Positions 10,995 to 23,092 of a DNA stretch of 64,000 nt are shown in pieces. Location of the stretch: NCBI RefSeq assembly GCF_963576545.1, contig NC_083639.1:11677498-11741497 (forward strand), given 5' to 3'. The position numbers were made by a program, and so were the translations under genes. This DNA comes from Limanda limanda (Eukaryota; Chordata; Actinopteri; Pleuronectiformes; Pleuronectidae). The notes under the pieces were generated by a model. It saw only the letters and a list, made by a program, of their open reading frames with translations. It was not told where the DNA came from and ran no database searches. Position 1 is the first letter of the stretch. Every line of letters starts with the position of its first letter.

Positions 10995-12574
10995 CACTGC
11001 TCAAAAAAATTAGAGGAACACTTTTTTATCAGGGTATGGCATGAATTCAATTGCACTTTTTTGATAATTATCTGGTCAGTTAAGTAGCAGAGGGGGTTGT
11101 TAATCAGTTTCAGCTGCATTGGTGTTGATGGAATTAACAACAGGTGCACTAGAGGGGCAACAATGAGACGACCCCCAAAATAGGAGTGGTTTTGCATGTG
11201 GAGGCCATTTCAAGTTTCTCCCTCTTGATCACTTCGACTGGTTTTCCAGTAGTGTTGGGTTTAGCTAGAGTCATTATCTCTACTGGGAGCATGAGGCGAT
11301 TTCTTAACCCTACAGAAGTTGCACAGATTGTCCAACTCCTCCAGGATGGCACATCCATGCGTGCCGTTGCAAGGAGATGTGATGTGTCTCCCAGCATAAT
11401 CTCCAGAACATGTAGGATAATCCAGGAGACAGGCATATACTCTAGGAGAGCTGGACAGGGCCGTAGAAGGTCCTCAACCCATCAGCAGGACCGATATCTG
11501 CTGCTTTGTGCAAGGAGGAACAGGTTGAGCACTGCCCGAGCCCTACAGAATGACCTCCAGCAGGCCACTGGTGTGAATGTCTCTGCCCAAACAGTCAGAA
11601 ACAGACTTCATGAGGGTGGCCTCAGGGCGCAACGTCCTGTAGTGTGCCCTGTGCTCACTGCCCAGCACTGTGGAGCTCGATTGGCATTTGCTATAGAACA
11701 CCAGAATTGGCATGTCCGCCACTGGCGCCCTGTGCTATTCACAGATGAGAGCAGGTTCACCCTGAGCACCTGTGATAGACGTGAAAGGGTCTGGAGAAGC
11801 CAAGGAGAACGCCATGCTGCCTGCAACATCGTTCAGCATGACCGGTTTGGTGGTGGGTCAGTGATGGTCTGGGGAGGCATATCCAAGGAGGGACGCACAG
11901 ACCTCTACAGGCTAGAGAACGGCAGTCTTACTGCCATCAGGTACCGGGATGAAATCCTTTAACCCATGGTCAGACCCTACGCTGGTGCAGTAGGTCCTGG
12001 GTTCCTCCTGATGCACGATAATGCCCGGCCTCATGTGGCAAGGGTATGCAGGCAGTACCTGGAGGATGAAGAAATTGATGCAATTGAATGGCCCTCACGA
12101 TCACCTGACCTAAACCCGATAGAACACCTCTGGGACATTATGTTTCGGTCCATCAGACGCCGCCAGGTTGCTCCTCAGACTTTACAGGAGCTCACTGATG
12201 CCCTTAGACAGATCTGGGAGGACATCCCACAAGACACCATCCGTTGTCTCATTAGGAGCATGCCGCGACATTGTCAGGCATGCATAAAAGGACGTGGGGG
12301 CCACACAAGATATTGAGAAGCATTTTGAGTTGCAGAAATTGAATTTTGGCAAAATGGACAAGCCTGCCACATCACTTTTTCACTATGATTTTCGGGGTGT
12401 CTATAAAATTGAGCCCTCTGTAGGCTGAAAACTTTTATTTCCATCAAAGATGTGGCATCCTTTTGTTCTTAAGACATTAAACTGTCCATATCAGTATAAA
12501 TATCCAACATAATTTTTTTTCACAATGAGATCTGATGTGTTTTCAAAGTGTTCCTTTAATTTTTTTGAGCAGTG
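10995..12574 (+). mobile_element. Complete Tc1-like transposon
   Basis: The 1580-bp element starts CACTGCTCAAAAAAATTA at 10995 and ends with the inverse, TAATTTTTTTGAGCAGTG, at 12574; the matching inner part GGAACAC/GTGTTCC extends the terminal repeats to about 27 bp. It is flanked by TA on both sides (10993-10994, 12575-12576), the Tc1/mariner target duplication, and lies inside a TATATA run. It carries one transposase frame (11186-12316) broken by a single stop. The element is otherwise well preserved, suggesting fairly recent insertion. Confidence 0.92.
11186..12316 (+). pseudogene. Tc1-like DD34E transposase, one in-frame stop
   Basis: Tc1 transposases bind the terminal repeats and cut and paste the element through a DDE catalytic triad. 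The frame shows the N-terminal paired-like helix-turn-helix region ([20 protein letters not shown]… then a second one), first catalytic Asp in LFTDESRF, second Asp in LMHDNARPH, and the Glu in PDLNPIEHLWD, spacing consistent with DD34E. A TAA at 11960-11962 separates the first and second catalytic Asp; both halves are in the same frame, so this is one nonsense codon and not a frameshift. The likely true start is the Met at about 11291 ([12 protein letters not shown]), the residues before it being non-conserved leader. Confidence 0.88.
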
Positions 12575-12576
12575 TA

Positions 12577-14033
12577 TATATATATATATACATATGTAAC
12601 CATATGTGAGGAGTTTGCAAGCATTTGCTTCTCTGCATCAATGCTGCGATTCAAAACACAGACACACACCATGTTTTCAAGGTTTATTTAAAAAAAGCTG
12701 CTGTCTTTTTGCCAGTTTTGTTTGGTAAAACAAAACCTGAGTGGAACACCACTTGGACATAACAATTTTTTCACACACACACACACATACTTCACATCAA
12801 TGACAAGATGGATGAACAGGTGTATAAACTGTAGCGTACAGATATGTCAAATAAAGCTCTTCATCGTTTCAGCCGATCAGTCTTCATAGAACACAAGACG
12901 TTTCCAACACAGCCAGCTAAACTATATCATGTCCAGTCTGAATAGAAACAGACGAAACCATCCTCGTAATGCTGTCTCTATACGTCGGCTTGTGCTGGAC
13001 GTCATCACATTTTCCTTAGTGGGGTGGAACAATAACAGATGGCTTCAGACACACTTTTACTCATTATACAAAAATTCTGCCTGGAACCGAGCACATATTA
13101 ACCTCTGGATTATTTGAAGCTATTAAAAATAAATAATGCAATCATTCTTCTTTTTTCATTACACATATACCAGTAGTATTACATCCATAACAACCCCCTC
13201 TGCTCCCCCCCAGGCCTCAATATGTGCAAACTGCAAGAGTTTTAAAAAGGTAGCACTCAATACAAGGACCATGAAAAACAAAACAAACAAAACAGTAAAG
13301 TGTTTTATAGTGAGCACTTGATGCAAAGTACAGCAGATTTGAAACAGGTTTGATTTTAGGATTGAATTAGCTGACTGAACCCTCTTCGGGACAAAGGCAG
13401 GGTAACAAGGATCTAAGTTCTCAGTATAATTATAATTAAAGGGATATAAAACCAAAAGAAATGGTCGTCCTTTAAATCAAAGTAATATTTTGGGTTATAA
13501 ATTACTATTCTAATCATATGTGGTGCTTTTTTAACACAAAGGTGCCATAAAATACTGAGCCATTTTGGGATGAAAATTATTTTGCCATAAAATAATATCT
13601 ACTGCATGTTTCTCTTCCACAAACATTTTTTCTCTCTCACGGAAACTAAATGTTTGCAATAGTTAGGAACAAATAATTTGCTTTTTCACACAAGAAATAA
13701 GTGTGAGAACACTGGGTTAGCAACTCTTTATATAGACCACATATGTGTTGTTGTTTGGGTTTGACAAACCTTGGTCAAAGAGCATTGGAGCGATTTGAGG
13801 AGAGCCACTTGATTAAATGGCTCAGACAGATTTTTGATTGTTTCTTTCATTAAAATCAACCACAAAAAATATCTCCACATTGCAGCAAGTGCATCTGCAG
13901 GGAGACACGGATTTCCTCTTGTCGTGTCCTGGTGGGAATGAAAGGCGGTCAGCTTTGTTAAAGACCAAGTCCAAGTCCAAACAGATGCACACCATACACC
14001 CACACAGAAAACAAACGCCAGAGGAATGAATGA
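12577..14033 (-). other. Probable stx16 3'UTR and downstream DNA
   Basis: This follows the stx16 stop on the minus strand. It has no coding exon. A minus-strand AATAAA (plus TTTATT at 12683-12688) near the far end is a candidate polyadenylation signal, which would give a 3'UTR of about 1.35 kb. Several other A/T-rich hexamers are present, so the end is not fixed. Confidence 0.4.
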
Positions 14034-17000
14034 CTAGAACTTTGATCCAAAAAGAATAATAATTAGAACAATGACTATGACGAACAGGATCAAAATGACC
14101 AGCATCTTTCTGTTCTTCTTCTGATACTGCTCCGCCTGCAAAGAACATGTTAAAATGTCAGATACTGTATTACAGTGGCTTTAAGTTTCATTACAGGATT
14201 ACTTGTAAAAAAAAATTATGTACTAAAGTTTCAAGATATATATTTATGTGTTTTCAGCTGAAAAAGTCCCCCCCCCCCTAAGAAACTGTACATCAGGATT
14301 AAAAAGATTGAACTGCTTAAACCAGGGGTGTCCAATACCAAGGACTGGGCCACTCACGCCGCCACGCCCCCCTGCCCTGGAATGGACTGTTGACAGTCGC
14401 GTCGCTCAGAGCGGGGGGGCGTGGCGTGGTGGCGTTCTGAGGGACAGCTAGCAAGTCAGCAAAGCAATTCACTGCCAGACCACTAGGTGGAGTAACGTTT
14501 TTTGTCAAAGACAACCTTAGAGACACCTTCTTTGTGTGTGGCAGTCTTTGGGATTGTTTATTACTTTTTCTGGAGGACAAATTTGTCCCTGATCTTTCTA
14601 CACAGCTTCGTACACTCGTCGACCTGCAAACCGACGTCAGCCGAGATCTCCTTACAGGAATTGCAGGTCATCTGCGTGTCCTTGTATTTAGTCAGTGACG
14701 GGTTATACAAGTGGTCATACTTTCAGATCTCTTCTGCCAAGTGCTCTTCTATTTGGTCCATATCCGTTCTTCTAAATCTTCCTTGGTTTCTGCCGGTATT
14801 ATGGGGCATGAAACCGGAAATATGACTCTGGAAAGGATGTAGTTAGCGGACCAATCACAGCCTTACGGGCTGCGTGAGGCTTGTGTAGCTTTGTAGTATA
14901 GTTACAAAAATTGGTGAACGCACGCAAGCATGAAAGAAGGGGCACGCAAGGGCTCTTGCGTGCGTGTCTCTGAAAACGCAGAAGCATGCACCGGCCTCTC
15001 CCCTGTCGACAAAGCCTGGCCCCATAAAGCAAAACAAAGTGCTTTAAGTAAGTGCCATTTGAGCGCTATTAAATTTTGAGTTTAAAAAAAAAAAAAAAAC
15101 TTTTTTTTTTATACATTATATTTTTAGACATTGATACGGGCCAATTAAAAACGGATTGCGGACCGCAGTTGGCCCGCGGGCCGTAGTTTGGACACCCCTG
15201 GCTTAAACCAAAAAAGTCAAAATGTCAGGTAAAACCCCAAAAGTGTGTAAGAGTGTTTTGTGTTTACCTTTTGTAGCTGTTTCAATCCGTCATCTGTTTT
15301 AACACAAGCCTGCTCCACGTTGAAATCGATTCTATCAAGCACGGTGCCCTATAAGAGAAATGGAGGAATTTTATTAATGGGGGATAATTTTTCATTTTAG
15401 TTGTAGATTATCTTTCTTTAAAGTGTAAGAACTTTGTAGAAAAACACTAACGAACACCACCTGTAGCTTTAATTTGACTTTAAGGTCGGTTTATTTCAAG
15501 TGTTTATCCCTTCAGGTACTTAATTAATTCAGATTCTCAGTTCGCCTCATGACGGTTTGAAATAAAAAAAATGTAAACATGAAATGGAATATTAATACGA
15601 AATTAAGTCGTTTGGTCCTTTTGTTAAAAACGACACATCTAAGGGAGAATAAAAACAGCTTCGCTTTGATGAATGGACTCGTTATTTTATTCTGCGTCAG
15701 AATCTCATTGTTTCTTCAAATACCTGTTCAACAACCATTCCTGCCAAGTCCCGGAAAATCTCATTCAGATCAGAGATGGACTGCACTATTTGTCTGATCT
15801 CCTTCTCTCGTTCTTCCACCATGACCGTGTTCTCCTCCATCAGCACCAGCTGGTCTTCTGTGAATCCCTGAAACAGAAGAAACAAAAGAATACAATTAGG
15901 TGATTTCATAGAAATACAAAGAACATTCCTACTTTAACACCACCTATCTGCCAGGGAAAAATTTAAAATACATACAAATTGTTAATTCCCCAGACATTCA
16001 CTTTGTCTTTGAGTAGGGTTATCATGTTTATACTAACAATAACAGTAGTAAATATTTCAGTTTTTATTGGTCACAGGGAAAAGCCACAAAAACAACTCAC
16101 CTTATCATACAGAGCTAAATCTTCATCCTCCTCCATTAAGGGTCCTGAGTCAAAAAAGTGCTTTGATCTCTCCTCACGATTCTTCATACCTGGTAGACAA
16201 AACAGCATAAAGATAGAAAAGCTATGGTGTGAGATAAGAGCCTGACATTACTACAAACATGTGGGTGGAGACATAAAGGAATGAGGATTTAAAACCAAGA
16301 CAGGTCTAGGTTTTAAATCCTTCAGTGTTCTTTCAATTCTTTTGAGTTGAGTTCTTACGTTTTAGGTAACTGGACTGTGTGTATCTAAAATTGGTGGACA
16401 GCTCCTGTAGACTCTGTGCCAGAGACGACACCACGTTTCTCAATAGTCTCTCCTCCTGCTCGGTGCAGTGGCCGCAGCGAGTCTGCAAACCTGTCACAGC
16501 TCGCTGGCATCTGTGAAACATCTGCAGGAAAACAACATAGCGAGCAATTAGAAATAAACTATTTCTAATTCTTTACTCAATTGGAAAAATTGAGAGGACA
16601 TTATGAATTATATATCATCCTTTACAAAGTGTCTCCAATTGAGTAACATTTAAAAAAGGTGTTAAAAATAAAATCTTTCAAGTTAAATTGCAGTATCTGA
16701 AAAACTAAACTGTGAAAATAATGTACCTGTGTGATCTCCTGTGTAGTGATTTCTATGGCATGCTCTTCTTCAGTACTGTCATCAAGTGTGGGACGGTTCA
16801 TATGCTTGTCATGAAGTAAGGCCAGTTCCTTCATCTTCTGTCGAACTCGTGTGATTTCATATTGAATCTGAAAGGCAATGAGTTCACAACCAAGTTATGA
16901 CATTGTGTTTAAAAACTTCTCAAAATGTGACCGGTTTGGTTGACTTTGAATATATATATATATATTTAAATACTTGTAGCAAGTAAAAGTCAATCAAACC

Positions 17001-20000
17001 AGTCATATTTTGAGAAACAATAAACTATATATTATATAGTTTACAATAAACAAAGATGCATCTATAAATGTATAATTTCATATTTACCTCATCAATTCCC
17101 TCTATCCATTTAGGAGGCAGTCTCTTTGTTACACCAATGGCAGCCTCAGGGTCCAGACTAATTCCTGACACCAGGGCCATGCGATCATCAGCCAACTAAA
17201 AAACACAAAAATAATCAAATTAAAACATTTAATATAATAACTCACCACAATAATGATGGCATACCATTGTACGAGTCTAAATTCGACCAAGAAGGGAAAC
17301 AGCAGTACCTCATCAAGCTCCTAATGCGTTTGGCAGGGAGCAGAGTTGTTCCATCCCATAAAGAGCAAGGAAAAAGAGAGAAATAAAAGAAAGTGAGCCC
17401 TGGAAAATCGGAAGGGAATCCCAGATAAACTGTGTTTGCATCCACTCCCACCAACAATTTCATTACTTTGAGATAACAATAATTATTTCTGTTTATGGAA
17501 GAGATACATAAAGTCTGTCTGTTTACATATATTTTAAACCATTTTCACTTAATTTATAAAATCATCTTGAGGGTTTTTGATAAAAACAAAAATGTAGAAA
17601 TTAAGAGTGTATGCAAAGTTACATCATAAATTGTCTATAAACTAATAACAAAATCATCCACCTTAGACAAATATTAGAGAAACAGTCAGAATGAAGACAG
17701 AGCAGAAACAGTTGAGTTTAAGTAACAAAAAAGGACACATTAAACCAAATATATATTTATAAGCGAAATGTAAAAGAACACTAAAACTTTATAGAGCTAT
17801 GAGAATAATTTTTCCCTTAAGTTTATCTGGCAAAGAGCCTGTTGCCTTCTGATTAAACAGCAGCTTCATCAGTAATGATAGTGGTAGTGTTATAGTAGAT
17901 GTGTTGCCTTTTTAACCCCTTTAACTCATCACAGTAAAATGAGAAGAAAGTGGCAAACTGATGGACGGCAAGTGACATAAAAAAACTGTCTAAAATATTT
18001 TAACTTTGATAACTATGAAACCTTGACTCTAAAAATACAGAAGTATTTGCTGATTCTTGTATAAATGATTTAGCTCTGTGACATTTGTGTTCTTCAACAC
18101 AAATGGATGAAGCCTAAGACCAGGACATGAAAAAACATTGAATAATGATGACAACCAGGATTATATTATGCTGTGCACATCAATTTCCATATTAATATTT
18201 AGACATTAGCTTGTTTCTATTTGAGCTACCAACAGTGTTTAAAGTGTCCAGTGAGGAGAGGATGGTGTTTGATGCTTCCTTTTTCTTTAACACACTTTTA
18301 AGAATATACTTTTTAGGAGGCCACTGACGTCTAATAAGCTCTTGAGCAAAATGACGGAGTCTCTCTCTCTCTCTCCCTCCCTCATTTATTTACTTTACTC
18401 TCAATAGAAGAAAAGACGGTCCAGCATGAACCAACCATCACAAAATGTTCCAGGCTGTGGACGACCAGGCCACAGCATCGTTGCTGGTTTCTCATACTCT
18501 GAGGCTACTGGCTGATGTTGATGGTCCTGAGGTAAACCCCAACACACTCTATTAAGCTCTGCCATACACAGCATTAACAGACAGTGTATTTCAAAGAGCC
18601 ACAACCACTTAAAGGTCCCCGCTCTGTAGGTTTGGCTGTGCTGATTTGTCTGTTTTATTGAAAGTTCAGCAGCAGAGAAAACCAAGTTTATAAGAGAAAA
18701 ATATCAAGTGCAAATCTTGCATCCTCAGCTGATAGAGTACACCACCATATTCATGCATTCTTAGAGTAAATGTTAACAGCCGAGTGGCAATGCTCACAAA
18801 GACACACACACGCTAGCTGAACAGTGCAGGTGAACTCTAATGCAAACACCCTTGGTGGAGAGCTGTAAAAGGGAGCCAGTCAGGAGCTTTGCTGGGCAAC
18901 TTATGTTTGATAGCTTTACATAGAGCAGCATTGAGTTTTACTTTTTACAGGGAAAGTGGGGTGACAAAGGCACCATTAGAGAGATAAGTCTAAGACGAAG
19001 ACTATAGATATTTGCTGATTAAAAGCAGTTTCTAATTCAGCCTTTTTCAATTTGTGTTTGTCAAATATATATCGAATTACAGAAGTTAACTAGCTGCATT
19101 CTACTGAAGGGTTGGGCAGGATGACAAAATATGCCAGGTGATGAACTCTAAGCCAAAAGAGATGTTGACACAATTCATAATAACGCAGTGTCTCTCTCTC
19201 TATATATATTATCTGTTGGCAGGGTAACCAGGCGTGTTTGAAAGGCCCCGTCCAGAACTGGTAATAACATCCGCTCTGATGAATCCGAAACCTGGCATTA
19301 AAATGCGTCCTGAATGTGTCTCCTGTAACCACGTGTAATGTGTGTCTGTCTGTCGGCATCAGAGAGTCAGGAGGCAATGAATGAATATCGTGCAGCTGCA
19401 GTGAAGACTTCACCAATTTTAGAGAAGTATCAGTCATGATGTTGTGGTCAGTGTTGATATTTTGGTGACGGCCACAAACAAATCAGCATATGGGCACAGA
19501 TAAAAGTAAAAATAGGTTCAGCTCATTATGTAAGTGTTGCAGCACAATGGAAACAAAGACTGCTTCAGCCAACATTTTTATCACAAAAACAATAAACAAG
19601 AGCAAAAAGCAAAAGCCTAATGTAATGAGTTTCGAGGCCTTTATCTACCAACTAAGATAATGAGGGATGTAAAATACTAGAATTATATACTTTATGTTTG
19701 CTGCATCAATGAAGCGAGAAACTGTGCGAGAAATCTTATCTATAAACGTCAGGGACATTATATGAACATATATATCAATATCACAGAAGGCAATTGCATA
19801 CATTATGATACATTGTCTGTATTGTCCACTTCTATTCTAGTGGAACAATCTAACACAGGTCACAGCCACAATGTAATCTAGACTAGACCACAAAACACTT
19901 GATTCGTAGTGAGGAGCATAATATAAATATAAAAACATGCTTTACTTCATCAAAACCCAGTCAAAACTACATTTACAATATCTACTTCTTCCTCTATCCT

Positions 20001-20403
20001 TATTACTCTTCTTTTTCCTAATAAATTATAGCGATGCCGACTAAAACTGAACTAGAACCTCCCTTGTTTACATGTGATAGAGACATGGATTGAATGTAAA
20101 TATGGCTGCACGCCCTCCTCCTCCATCCGCCCTGAGGTGAAGTGACGCGGCACACCAGCCTGTCTGAGACTACCTAGCAGCTACAGGCACACACAGCTGC
20201 TCCTAGCTAACCTGGAAGACTGGCTACATGCAAACACACACACACAGTAGAATGTCAAAACGATGCAGACCACTCACCGCAGCATTGCTACGTGTACTCA
20301 GACGGGGGTCGTATGTACTCACTTGCTCAGCCAATATTTGCCGGTTTTGGATTGCATTGTTCCGCATTAACAAGAAGGCATCGGTCAGACGCCGAGTGGC
20401 CAT
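14034..20403 (-). CDS. stx16: Syntaxin-16 (Qa-SNARE)
   Basis: Nine coding exons on the minus strand: 20403-20323, 17320-17309 (12-nt microexon), 17195-17088, 16867-16727, 16521-16359, 16189-16101, 15867-15724, 15348-15268, 14135-14034 (stop TAG 14034-14036). Every junction has GT-AG and the frame closes, giving 306 residues. Syntaxin-16 is a tail-anchored Qa-SNARE for retrograde endosome to trans-Golgi fusion. Visible landmarks: N-terminal [20 protein letters not shown], the peptide Sly1/Vps45 binders use; Habc-type region including [20 protein letters not shown] motif about 204-273 with the zero-layer Gln at about 246 (VVEQG); C-terminal membrane anchor about 284-303 ([20 protein letters not shown]). 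It is about 20 residues shorter than the longest human form because the variable exon between AEQ and ELDE was not found. Identification is firm. Confidence 0.97.
14323..15200. mobile_element. hAT-type element with internal MADF relic
   Basis: This 878-bp element in the last stx16 intron starts CAGGGGTGTCCAATACC and ends GTTTGGACACCCCTG, giving imperfect terminal inverted repeats of about 12-15 bp. It is flanked by the exact 8-bp duplication GCTTAAAC (14315-14322 and 15201-15208). Eight-base duplications and CAGGGGTG ends are hallmarks of hAT transposons. No hAT transposase is seen. The 3' side has GGCCCGCGGGCC, also typical of such fish elements. The inside carries a degenerate MADF-domain ORF on the minus strand. 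Confidence 0.9.
14561..14761 (-). pseudogene. Decayed MADF-domain ORF inside the hAT element
   Basis: Sixty-seven codons from ATG (14761) to TAA (14561-14563) read [12 protein letters not shown], one stop, then [18 protein letters not shown]… [31 protein letters not shown]. The pattern matches the MADF/Myb-like DNA-binding fold (…LY…YKD…W.EI…vG…eC.k.W..lRd.y…), but two core Trp positions are Cys and an internal stop is present. MADF domains occur in host regulators and in the second ORF of PIF/Harbinger elements, so its presence in a hAT-type element is unexpected. The ORF is dead. Confidence 0.65.
17309..17320 (-). other. stx16: 12-nt microexon of stx16 (ELDE)
   Basis: On the minus strand the sequence is …CGCATTAG|GAGCTTGATGAG|GTACTG…, a 12-base exon coding Glu-Leu-Asp-Glu between an acceptor and a donor. 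Human syntaxin-16 has ELDE at exactly this place (…[14 protein letters not shown]…), between the first exon and the LADDRM exon. Flanking exons end and begin in phase 0, so inclusion or skipping keeps the frame; known human isoforms vary at this region. Confidence 0.85.
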
Positions 20404-20830
20404 GACTGCCTTGCCTGAGATCTAAGTAAACTGTGCAAAAAGGCCGGCGAGGGGAGGGTTTATTAAATGTGTGTCCACAGCCGCCGAGAGCCGCTGCTAA
20501 CGCACAGCTAGCTTTAGCCTTAGCTCTGCCTGCGAGGAGTGATGGAGAAAACTCGCCAAAACAGCGTCTACAGCGGACGGCAAACGACCTCAAGCACATT
20601 CATCCGCTAACCATCACTGGTACTTTAGTTCAAAGTAAGAGACATGGCCGCGGGTTTCTGCCTAGAGTCTGAATTTGGCGTCAGATTGGTGAAAGCTGCT
20701 CCGCTTCTCAAAGCTGCGGAAGAAGGAGGACATCAACACCTGCGTCAACAGCGTCTTCTTCTGCTACGTCTTCCGTCGCTGAGGCGGATTACCGCCACCT
20801 AGCGACAGAGGTCACACAGTGATCTGTAAA
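20404..20830. promoter_or_regulatory. stx16 5' flank / promoter region
   Basis: This is the only CpG-rich, high-GC stretch near the stx16 start, covering the 5'UTR and core promoter. It contains GACATGGCCGCGG (YY1-like) near 20640 and a CTCF-core-like CGCTAGGTGGCG on the minus strand at about 20792-20804. No TATA box is obvious, consistent with a housekeeping gene. The true start site is not visible. Confidence 0.45.
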
Positions 20831-21823
20831 GTTGATGTTTACAGATCTTGTACTTGAACTGAATATTAATCCATTTCATTTCTTTTTCAGAGCTTTAAAT
20901 GGATGCAAGTATAACATGTTTTCGTTTTCTATCATCAAAAGTGTTTTGTTTGTATTAACCGTTGATATTTATGATATTCAAGTCCATTTAATAAATAACT
21001 TGATTTTTGGACATTACACATTTGAAATATAATGTTATATATTCTTTGGGAGGAGCCAATGCGGGTAAACACTGTGAGTTAACATATATGCCACAATCAA
21101 TGCAATTTATATATGCAATAAATATGACTCTGCCTTTAATATTTAAAAAAGTTCTACTCTTAACTTATAATGAATAGCTATTGTTATTATCAACTCTTTG
21201 CCTTCTATTGGCTTCTTTGGTAATCATGTCATCGTAGACCAGTACCTACAGACACAGTATAAACTTTGGACCTGCCAACCGCTCCTCCACTCTTGCTCTT
21301 TGACCTCAGCCTCTGTTTCAAACCAAAGATGAGCCCATAGTTTAATTGTACGTCCAATGCTTAGCCTATCTTAGTTTTGTCAGTCATATGTCGTGGTTAG
21401 GTGAAAAGGCCACAAGTCATTGAAATTGAAACGTTTTGTTTTGTTTATCTTTAATTGTTAAGCCCAGTCTGGTGAGCTGATGTGCAGAATCAATTCAATG
21501 GTCATCTGCATTCATTCCGATTTGCTCATTCTCTCTGTTAAAGCTGGAGACCAGAGAGCTGCAGACCTCATTCTGATTTTCAGACTTTAAGCCTCAGTAT
21601 TTAGAAAATGCGTTGACTCGTTGGAAGGGTACAATAGATGAGGGCGTGTGTCAGTGTGTGTGTGTGTACTTGTTTATGTTACCTTGTCAGGACCAGTATA
21701 CCTCGTGGGGACCAAAGGTTAAGGTCAGGGTTAGCCATGAATTGGTCATGGCTATGGTGAGGGATGAGGTTTTGGTTAGATTATCCACAATTAATGGAAG
21801 TCAATGCAAAGTCTCTCTTGCAA

Positions 21824-21899
<76 letters not shown>

Positions 21900-21929
21900 G
21901 TGTGTACGTGTATGTGTGTGTGTGTGTGT

Positions 21930-21966
<37 letters not shown>

Positions 21967-23080
21967 TGTGTGCGCGCGCGCATGCGAGCGTGAGGCGGGC
22001 ACACTAACAGTGATTATGGTTAGAGCTCCTCCTCTGCTCATTCTTAATCCCTTATATCCGCTAATACCGCAGCGCACACATGTACTCAGCTGCTGTCAGA
22101 CAACAAACCAAAGTTCTGTGGGACGGAGCAACGTGTTTTGAACGCTTTTTACTGACCTCTGCGGAAGTCTGAGGAGAGAGAGAGAGGGAGAGAGAGAGGT
22201 AAGAAGCCTGAAGATCCCTCCTCTTCGTGTGTGAGTGACTGATCACCTGTCCACCTAAGATCAGTTGTTTCTGTCAGTGACTCTGGCCTCCAGATATAAT
22301 CCTGTCTGATGGACGTGCCCTATTAATCTTAATTGTTGATTTCTGAATTGCTTTGCTGAGTGGCACAGCATTGTGCTGATTAGAGTACAGACAACCGAGA
22401 GTTGAGCTGTGGTTAAGTTTACAATAAATATCTCTACAGCCAATAATGACTTTTCCTGTTTTTCTGCTGGTGACATTTAACTGAACGGATTATCTTTCTC
22501 ATGTTTTGATTGATGTGCTTTTAATTTGAAATCCTCTCTCTGTTAAGCACTTTGTAACTTATGATTAATATCATGTTGTTATTAATAGTTCATAAGCGAC
22601 TGACTCTCTGCAGCATACAGACTCTCAAAGTATCACTTGCAGCTCCTTTCTAGGTTTATTGTGGCCAGTTCCTGATGTTGATTAATTTAGTTGCACACCT
22701 TTCCCCAATCCCCACGACTTTAAAGCTATTATCAACTATCTGCATAACATTTGCTATATTCACAATTGTCCATTGTGAAATGTTCACTGCTGATGCTTGT
22801 AATTATTTAGATATCAGATGAACCCCAGACACCAGATAAAGTGGGTGATCAGTATCTTTCAACCAGGGAGTGTCTGACTTATAACCGTTTGTTTGCAGTT
22901 CAAGGAATGGAGGCAAACCAGTTCCCATGAGTCACTGACACAACTGAGCATGTCCTATAACATGAAAGGCCACCTCCTTGTTTCACCTTTCTCACTGTTT
23001 ATGCTCCTGCCTTGGATGTTTTCATCCTGGTCACCTCCCTCACCGTCCTGTCATTTTGTTTGTTCTTATCTTTGCTCACA
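20831..23080 (+). other. Intergenic region and probable dgka 5'UTR
   Basis: No coding exon is recognised before the dgka start exon. The stretch includes a common fish repeat phrase (CAGGACCAGTATACCTCGTGGGGACCAAA at 21687-21716) leading into a long GT microsatellite, then ordinary unique sequence that may include non-coding first exons of dgka. I could not place a transcription start. Confidence 0.35.
21824..21985. repeat. (GT)n microsatellite, interrupted
   Basis: About 160 bases of GT dinucleotides with TATG, ACGT and GAGT interruptions, ending in CGCGCGCGC. It lies upstream of dgka. GT/CG runs of this sort can adopt Z-DNA. Confidence 0.95.
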
Positions 23081-23092
23081 CAGCTGATCGAC

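Noticed and set aside
19090..19437. 115-residue minus-strand ORF in stx16 intron 1 as the missing variable exon
   Set aside because: It has no resemblance to the VSSHIT-type segment of STX16 and no suitable splice sites.
21613..22141. Cys/Val and His/Thr repeat proteins
   Set aside because: They are translations of the GT microsatellite; the same applies at 34409-34742, 38517-39119, 49012-49386 and 57898-58092.
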